NCBI GenBank assembly: GCA_902489225.1
Contig: CABTZA010000019.1
Location: 1-17,131, forward strand
Reading direction: 5' to 3'
Length of the DNA stretch: 17,131 nucleotides
Source of the DNA: an uncultured Collinsella sp.
GTDB lineage: Bacteria; Actinomycetota; Coriobacteriia; Coriobacteriales; Coriobacteriaceae
Position numbers and translations under genes: made by a program. The notes below the pieces were generated by a model. That model made no database searches and had not been told where the DNA came from. It was given only the letters and a program-made list of their open reading frames with translations. Shown in pieces: positions 16,634 to 17,131 of the stretch; positions within the stretch are counted from its first letter, which is position 1; each line of letters opens with the position of its first letter.

Positions 16634-16987
16634 GTGGAGCACATGGAGTACAAGACGACGGCAAAGTTGGTCATTCAAGCGTGCGACAAAGATCTGCCGG
16701 GCGTGTTCGGCCACGGCTGCGTCTTGCTGCTGCAGGGCATCGCCCGCGAGCACTCGCTCAACCGCGCCGCCAAGAGCATGGGCATGGCGTACTCCAAGGC
16801 CTGGCGCATTGTGAACGAGGCCGAAGGACAGCTGGGCTGCAAGCTCATCGAGCGCGACGGAGCCCGCGGATCCACCCTCACCCCCGCCGGCGAGCGAGCC
16901 ATAGCGGCCTACGAGGAGCTGCAGACCGACATCAACAACGTCATCGCCACCAAAGCCAACGCCCTCATCGCCAGCATCAAAAAGTAG
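16634..16987 (+). CDS. ModE/LysR-type winged helix-turn-helix regulator (single domain)
   Basis: DNA-binding protein of 117 aa consisting of one winged helix-turn-helix domain. The helix-turn-helix is at about 41-62 (SLNRAAKSMGMAYSKAWRIV); the wing follows in LGCKLIERDGARGSTLTPAGE, the typical ModE N-domain pattern. A C-terminal helix (about 88-117) may dimerise. There is no MOP/TOBE molybdate-binding domain, so it is not a full ModE, and its ligand, if any, is unknown. The start is GTG 16634 or ATG 16643, each with only a weakly placed ribosome-binding site. It is the only plus-strand gene and diverges from guaB. The target could be molybdenum-related genes beyond the window, or its own region. 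Family assignment is good; function is open. Confidence 0.85.
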   Translation: MEHMEYKTTAKLVIQACDKDLPGVFGHGCVLLLQGIAREHSLNRAAKSMGMAYSKAWRIVNEAEGQLGCKLIERDGARGSTLTPAGERAIAAYEELQTDINNVIATKANALIASIKK

Positions 16988-17027
16988 CTCATTTGGGACG
17001 GGGCCTTATAGCCACACAACCCCTTCT

Positions 17028-17102
17028 CATAAGTTGCGGTGAAATAGGGACTGTTTATGCGGTTAAAGCCGTAAATCAATCCCTATTTCACCGCAACTTA
17101 TG
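17028..17102. repeat. 75-bp palindromic element with 23-bp perfect arms
   Basis: 17028-17050 is the exact reverse complement of 17080-17102 (arms contain AAGTTGCGGTGAAATAGGGA); a 29-nt centre can form a further small stem (TTTA/TAAA, CGG/CCG). It lies 40 nt after the regulator stop. No U-run follows, so it is not a simple terminator. AGTTGCGG recurs at 17123-17130, possibly the beginning of another copy cut by the window end. It looks like a dispersed intergenic palindrome (REP/MITE class); copy number cannot be judged here. Confidence 0.7.
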
Positions 17103-17131
17103 GAGTTGAGGATGATTTAGCTAGTTGCGGG

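Overview
This is a GC-rich bacterial chromosomal segment made almost entirely of core information-processing genes, nearly all read from the minus strand. The protein sequences and gene content suggest an anaerobic gut actinobacterium of the class Coriobacteriia, with a Collinsella-like organism as my best guess. That assignment rests on remembered family resemblance, not on a search.

Layout from right to left, the direction of transcription. A short plus-strand gene for a ModE/LysR-type winged-helix regulator (16634-16987) diverges from guaB (IMP dehydrogenase, 14938-16449). Their shared 184-bp promoter region holds overlapping candidate promoters and nested CCCAA/TTGGG palindromes. Downstream of guaB is a 370-bp non-coding stretch with a long two-part hairpin (14837-14935), a terminator-like 15-bp stem (14744-14778), and a 119-bp palindromic element with perfect 20-bp arms (14591-14709) just before leuS. 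After leuS (11991-14567) come its terminator and a compact promoter-plus-terminator leader in front of rimP.

From 11732 down to 197 runs a tightly packed array: rimP, nusA, infB, rbfA, nrnA (DHH phosphoesterase), truB, ribF, dnaG, rpoD. Several junctions overlap: rbfA/nrnA by 8 nt, truB/ribF by 4 nt and ribF/dnaG by 8 nt. The classical nusA-infB operon is therefore joined to the dnaG-rpoD 'macromolecular synthesis' pair. The array encodes ribosome maturation (RimP, RbfA), transcription elongation and initiation (NusA, RpoD), translation initiation (IF2), tRNA modification (TruB), nanoRNA/pAp turnover (NrnA), FMN/FAD supply (RibF) and replication priming (DnaG). ylxR, ylxQ and rpsO, which often sit in such operons, are missing here.

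Both window edges carry palindromic repeat-like elements: a GGACGTTCTT inverted repeat after rpoD and a 75-bp palindrome with 23-bp perfect arms after the regulator gene. I see no phage, plasmid, CRISPR, toxin or defence genes and no obvious new multi-gene system. The points most worth a second look are the trichomonad-type IMP dehydrogenase, the Cys/His tail on NusA, the attenuator-like rimP leader, the operon fusion, and four unexplained palindromic elements.
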